Under the pieces are notes generated by a model. It saw only the letters and a program-made list of their open reading frames with translations. It was not told the origin of the DNA and searched no databases. A DNA stretch of 8,998 nucleotides from positions 1 through 8,998 of the forward strand of contig JASLFJ010000158.1 of NCBI GenBank assembly GCA_030150665.1. Direction: 5' to 3'. Shown in pieces: positions 6,908 to 8,998 of this stretch; positions within the stretch are counted from its first letter, which is position 1, and every line of letters begins with the position of its first letter. The DNA comes from Enterococcaceae bacterium (lineage in GTDB: Bacteria; Bacillota; Bacilli; Lactobacillales; Catellicoccaceae). The translations under genes and the position numbers were made by a program.

Positions 6908-6946
6908 TAAAAAAAATAAGAAAACGCTTGAAAAAAAGTATGTTCG
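6900..6946. repeat. Interrupted inverted repeat CGAACAT / ATGTTCG around the bmpA promoter
   Basis: CGAACAT (6900-6906) is repeated in inverted orientation as ATGTTCG (6940-6946), seven of seven bases. The left copy is the core of the PurBox-like motif. The right copy coincides with the place of the -35 hexamer. The boxes are farther apart (about 31 bp between 13-bp units) than the 16-17 bp known for B. subtilis PurR pairs, and the right copy lacks the full flanking consensus. Confidence 0.5.
6918..6933 (+). promoter_or_regulatory. Weak cre-like site between the PurBox-like motif and the bmpA promoter
   Basis: AAGAAAACGCTTGAAA resembles WTGNAANCGNWNNCWW with two mismatches (A for T at position 2, A for C at position 14). 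It carries the characteristic AAACGCTT core. It lies about 45-60 nt upstream of the predicted transcript start. It may be chance in an A-rich stretch. Confidence 0.22.
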
Positions 6947-6969
6947 ATCGCCTTATTTCATGGTACTAT
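6941..6969 (+). promoter_or_regulatory. Extended -10 promoter for bmpA and the ABC genes
   Basis: TGGTACTAT (6961-6969) is an extended -10 (TG-N-TACTAT). At 17 bp upstream stands TGTTCG, a very poor -35, inside the right arm of the CGAACAT inverted repeat. Weak -35 plus extended -10 is the pattern of an activator-dependent promoter. Transcription would start near 6976. This would give the transporter its own control in addition to read-through from cdd. Confidence 0.45.
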
Positions 6970-7020
6970 AGAGATGAAAAGAAATTGCTTTGGAAATGAT
7001 GATATGGAGGGAATGAAACG

Positions 7021-8115
7021 ATGAAAAAAGCAACAAAATTAGGTTTAGGTTTATTAACGGTAGGATTAGTGATTGGCTTAAGTGCCTGTGGTGATGATAA
7101 GAAAGATACAACAACAACAGGTGATGAAACGAAAACAGAACAACGCGCAGGTGAAGAAATCGGAGCGACTTCTGTTGCGTTAATTACAGACGTTGGTGGT
7201 GTCGATGATAAATCATTTAACCAATCTGCTTGGGAAGGAATGCAAGAGTTTGGTGAGATGAACGGCTTAAGTCAAGGTAAAGATGGGTATACTTATTTCC
7301 AATCTAACAGCGAATCTGATTATAACCCTAATATTAACCAAGCCGTACAACAAGGCTTTAAAACCATTTTTGGGGTCGGGTATAAATTAAAACCGGCCAT
7401 TGAAGAAAATGCTGGAAAACATGCGGATACGAACTTTGTTATTGTTGATGATGTGATTGAAGGAAAAGATAACGTTGCGTCTGCGACATTTAAAGACCAA
7501 GAAGCAGCATATCTTGCAGGAATTGCAGCAGCAATGACGACGGAGACGAAAAAAGTAGGATTTGTTGGGGGAGCAGAAAGTGAAGTTATTGACCGCTTCC
7601 AAGCGGGATTTGAAGCAGGAGTTCACTCTGTCGATCCTGATATTAAAGTTGACGTGAAATATGCAGGAGACTTTGGAGCCCCTGATAAAGGAAAAACGAT
7701 TGCAGCATCAATGTATAGCTCTGGAGTAGATATTATCTATCATGCAGCAGGGGGAACAGGAAACGGGGTCTTCTCTGAAGCAAAAGAGATTAACGAAAAA
7801 GGCGATAAAAAAGTGTGGGTGATCGGTGTTGACCGTGACCAAACTCAAGAAGGTGAGTACACAACAAAAGACGGTAAAAAAGATAACTTTACACTGACTT
7901 CAACAACTAAAGGCGTTAGTGCGACCGTTATTGACTTAAGTACTAAAGCAATGAACGGTGAGTTTCCAGGTGGAGAGCACTTAATTTATGGACTGAAAGA
8001 AGATGCCGTAGGGCTAACTGAAGGTCAATTAAAAGATGATGTGATCGGTGCCGTTAAAGAAGCTCGTGAAAAAATTATTGCAGGTGAGATTGAGGCTCCA
8101 GAAAAACCAGAATAA
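7021..8115 (+). CDS. bmpA: BmpA/TmpC/PnrA-family nucleoside-binding lipoprotein
   Basis: Extracellular lipid-anchored substrate-binding protein of a nucleoside ABC importer. The signal peptide has a KKATK positive start, a hydrophobic core, and a lipobox LSAC with C23 as the lipidated cysteine. A low-complexity linker rich in D, K and T (about 24-45) precedes the mature fold. Family hallmarks are LITDVGGVDDKSFNQSAWEG, FGVGYKLKPA, HAAGGTGNGVF and WVIGVDRDQ; the aspartates and aromatic residues in such segments bind the ribose and base in known PnrA/BmpA proteins. Its 364 residues are typical. The start is ATG with GGAGGG (7006-7011) nine nt upstream. The ATPase gene follows after a 106-bp gap containing a long stem-loop. 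Family members bind purine or pyrimidine nucleosides; the exact substrate cannot be read here, though the pdp-deoC-cdd neighbours point to pyrimidine nucleosides as at least part of it. Confidence 0.93.
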   Translation: MKKATKLGLGLLTVGLVIGLSACGDDKKDTTTTGDETKTEQRAGEEIGATSVALITDVGGVDDKSFNQSAWEGMQEFGEMNGLSQGKDGYTYFQSNSESDYNPNINQAVQQGFKTIFGVGYKLKPAIEENAGKHADTNFVIVDDVIEGKDNVASATFKDQEAAYLAGIAAAMTTETKKVGFVGGAESEVIDRFQAGFEAGVHSVDPDIKVDVKYAGDFGAPDKGKTIAASMYSSGVDIIYHAAGGTGNGVFSEAKEINEKGDKKVWVIGVDRDQTQEGEYTTKDGKKDNFTLTSTTKGVSATVIDLSTKAMNGEFPGGEHLIYGLKEDAVGLTEGQLKDDVIGAVKEAREKIIAGEIEAPEKPE

Positions 8116-8135
8116 TTTTTGGCACAAAAAACAGA

Positions 8136-8151
8136 AGACTTTAGAAAGTCT
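8136..8151 (+). repeat. Small hairpin competing with the following long stem
   Basis: AGACTTT (8136-8142) and AAAGTCT (8145-8151) form a perfect inverted repeat; with a four-base loop it makes a six-bp stem. Its right arm is also part of the left arm of the long stem-loop 8144-8190, so the two folds exclude each other. A second, A/T-only-rich repeat TTTTTG/CAAAAA (8116-8130) lies just upstream. Confidence 0.5.
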
Positions 8152-8190
8152 CAGTAATAGTGGGCAATGGAAGCTGTTACTGGGGCTTTC
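8144..8190 (+). terminator. Long stem-loop between bmpA and the ATPase gene (leaky terminator or attenuator)
   Basis: GAAAGTCTCAGTAA (8144-8157) pairs along its whole length with TTACTGGGGCTTTC (8177-8190), using two G-U pairs. Four more pairs (8158-8161 with 8173-8176, two of them G-U) extend it inward, leaving a loop of about 11 nt. It begins with GAAA and ends with TTTC, followed by the broken T-rich stretch CTATCATTTT. That looks like an inefficient intrinsic terminator. Such elements between binding-protein and ATPase genes commonly give an excess of binding protein, either by partial termination or by protecting upstream mRNA. Confidence 0.5.
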
Positions 8191-8221
8191 CTATCATTTT
8201 AAGTAAAGAGGATGTGAAAAA

Positions 8222-8998
8222 GTGGCAGCCGAAGATAAAGAACGTTATGTTGTTGAGATGAGGCACATTACGAAGAAATTCGGAGACTTTACCGCTAATG
8301 AAGATATTAACTTAAAAGTGCGCCCTGGAGAAATTCATGCCTTACTTGGAGAAAATGGGGCCGGAAAATCAACGCTGATGAATATGTTATCAGGATTGTT
8401 GATGCCAACTTCAGGAGAGATTATTTATAAAGGAAAACCTGTCACGATTGATAGTCCATCAGCCGCTAACCGTCTGGGTATTGGCATGGTTCATCAGCAC
8501 TTTATGTTAATTGATCATTTTACGATTGCAGAAAACATTATGTTAGGCAGTGAGCCGGTTAAAGGCGTACAGATAGATTTTAAAAAAGCGATGAAAGATA
8601 TTGAAGAAGTATCTAAGCGCTACGGCCTTGCGGTCGATTCGAAAGCGAAAGTAGAAGATATTACGGTAGGAATGCAGCAACGGGTTGAGATTTTAAAAAC
8701 TCTGTACCGAGGTGCTGAAGTGTTAATTTTTGATGAACCTACAGCGGTACTAACCCCGCAAGAGATTCAAGAGTTGATTCAAATCATGCACGAGTTAGTC
8801 TCAGAAGGCAAATCCATTATTTTAATTACACATAAACTCGATGAGATTAAACAAGTAGCCGATCGCTGTACCGTCATTCGCAGAGGTAAGATGATTGGTA
8901 CCGTTGATGTAGATGATGTCTCTTCTCAAGAGCTTGCGGATATGATGGTCGGTCGGTCAGTTTCTTTTCGAACGGAAAAACAACCTGCAACTCCTAAA
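8222..8998 (+). CDS. ABC transporter ATP-binding protein of the nucleoside importer (NupO/NupA/YufO-like), 3' truncated
   Basis: Cytoplasmic ATPase partner of the BmpA lipoprotein. 259 codons are present and the frame is open at the window end. Visible parts are Walker A GENGAGKST (43-51), Q-loop Q92 in MVHQHF, the degenerate ABC signature TVGMQQRVEI (148-157) typical of this sugar/nucleoside importer subfamily, Walker B VLIFDEPTAVLTP with D171 and E172, and switch histidine H204 in ITHKL. Family members are about 500 residues long with two nucleotide-binding domains, so the second domain and two permease genes are expected downstream. The start is GTG at 8222 with AAAGAGG (8205-8211) ten nt upstream; a GTG at 8214 is out of frame. 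It comes 106 bp after bmpA with a stem-loop between. Confidence 0.95.
   Translation, partial: MAAEDKERYVVEMRHITKKFGDFTANEDINLKVRPGEIHALLGENGAGKSTLMNMLSGLLMPTSGEIIYKGKPVTIDSPSAANRLGIGMVHQHFMLIDHFTIAENIMLGSEPVKGVQIDFKKAMKDIEEVSKRYGLAVDSKAKVEDITVGMQQRVEILKTLYRGAEVLIFDEPTAVLTPQEIQELIQIMHELVSEGKSIILITHKLDEIKQVADRCTVIRRGKMIGTVDVDDVSSQELADMMVGRSVSFRTEKQPATPK

Noticed and set aside
6974..7024. A 16-codon upstream frame (MKRNCFGNDDMEGMKR) overlapping the bmpA start codon
   Set aside because: Its ATG lies at the predicted transcript start with no ribosome site, and the GGAGGG serves bmpA. Probably chance, so not listed as a gene.
8113..8130. TTTTTG/CAAAAA repeat after bmpA as the main terminator
   Set aside because: The stem is almost all A-U and has no T-run after it; it would be too weak to terminate.

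Overview
The window is a moderately AT-rich piece of chromosome from a low-GC Gram-positive bacterium (Bacillota). Evidence for this is the strong AGGAGG-type ribosome sites, GTG and TTG starts, SigA-like promoters, a YrrN/YrrO-type U32 pair, and a lipoprotein-anchored nucleoside ABC system. The gene order pdp-deoC-cdd-bmpA-ABC ATPase is, from my knowledge of such operons, typical of Lactobacillales such as enterococci and their relatives. The exact genus cannot be read from the sequence.

Layout. Minus strand, 1-1935: an OmpR/VanR-type response regulator, then an overlapping VanS-like sensor kinase, then the first ten codons of a third gene that leaves the window. A 236-bp divergent intergenic region (1936-2171) holds one promoter for each direction. 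Plus strand, 2172-4384: two U32-family proteins of the YrrN/YrrO (TrhP) type, implicated in 5-hydroxyuridine formation at the tRNA wobble position. Plus strand, 4485-6895: the pyrimidine (deoxy)nucleoside breakdown block pdp-deoC-cdd, tightly packed. Plus strand, 7021-8998: a BmpA-type nucleoside-binding lipoprotein and the first half of its ABC ATPase, cut off by the window end. The permease genes are expected beyond it.

How it works together. The BmpA/ABC system would import nucleosides. Cdd deaminates (deoxy)cytidine to (deoxy)uridine, Pdp phosphorolyses uridine and thymidine to base plus (deoxy)ribose-1-phosphate, and DeoC cleaves deoxyribose-5-phosphate to glyceraldehyde-3-phosphate and acetaldehyde. 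The mutase (DeoB) joining the last two steps is not in the window.

The genes themselves are ordinary. The most interesting material lies in three short gaps. The gap before pdp has a 27-bp near-palindrome overlapping promoter-like hexamers. The gap before bmpA has a PurBox-like motif about 75 nt upstream of a predicted start, at a promoter with a poor -35. The gap between bmpA and its ATPase has a long stem-loop with a competing smaller hairpin. I see no convincing new system, and no mobile element, CRISPR array, tRNA or rRNA.
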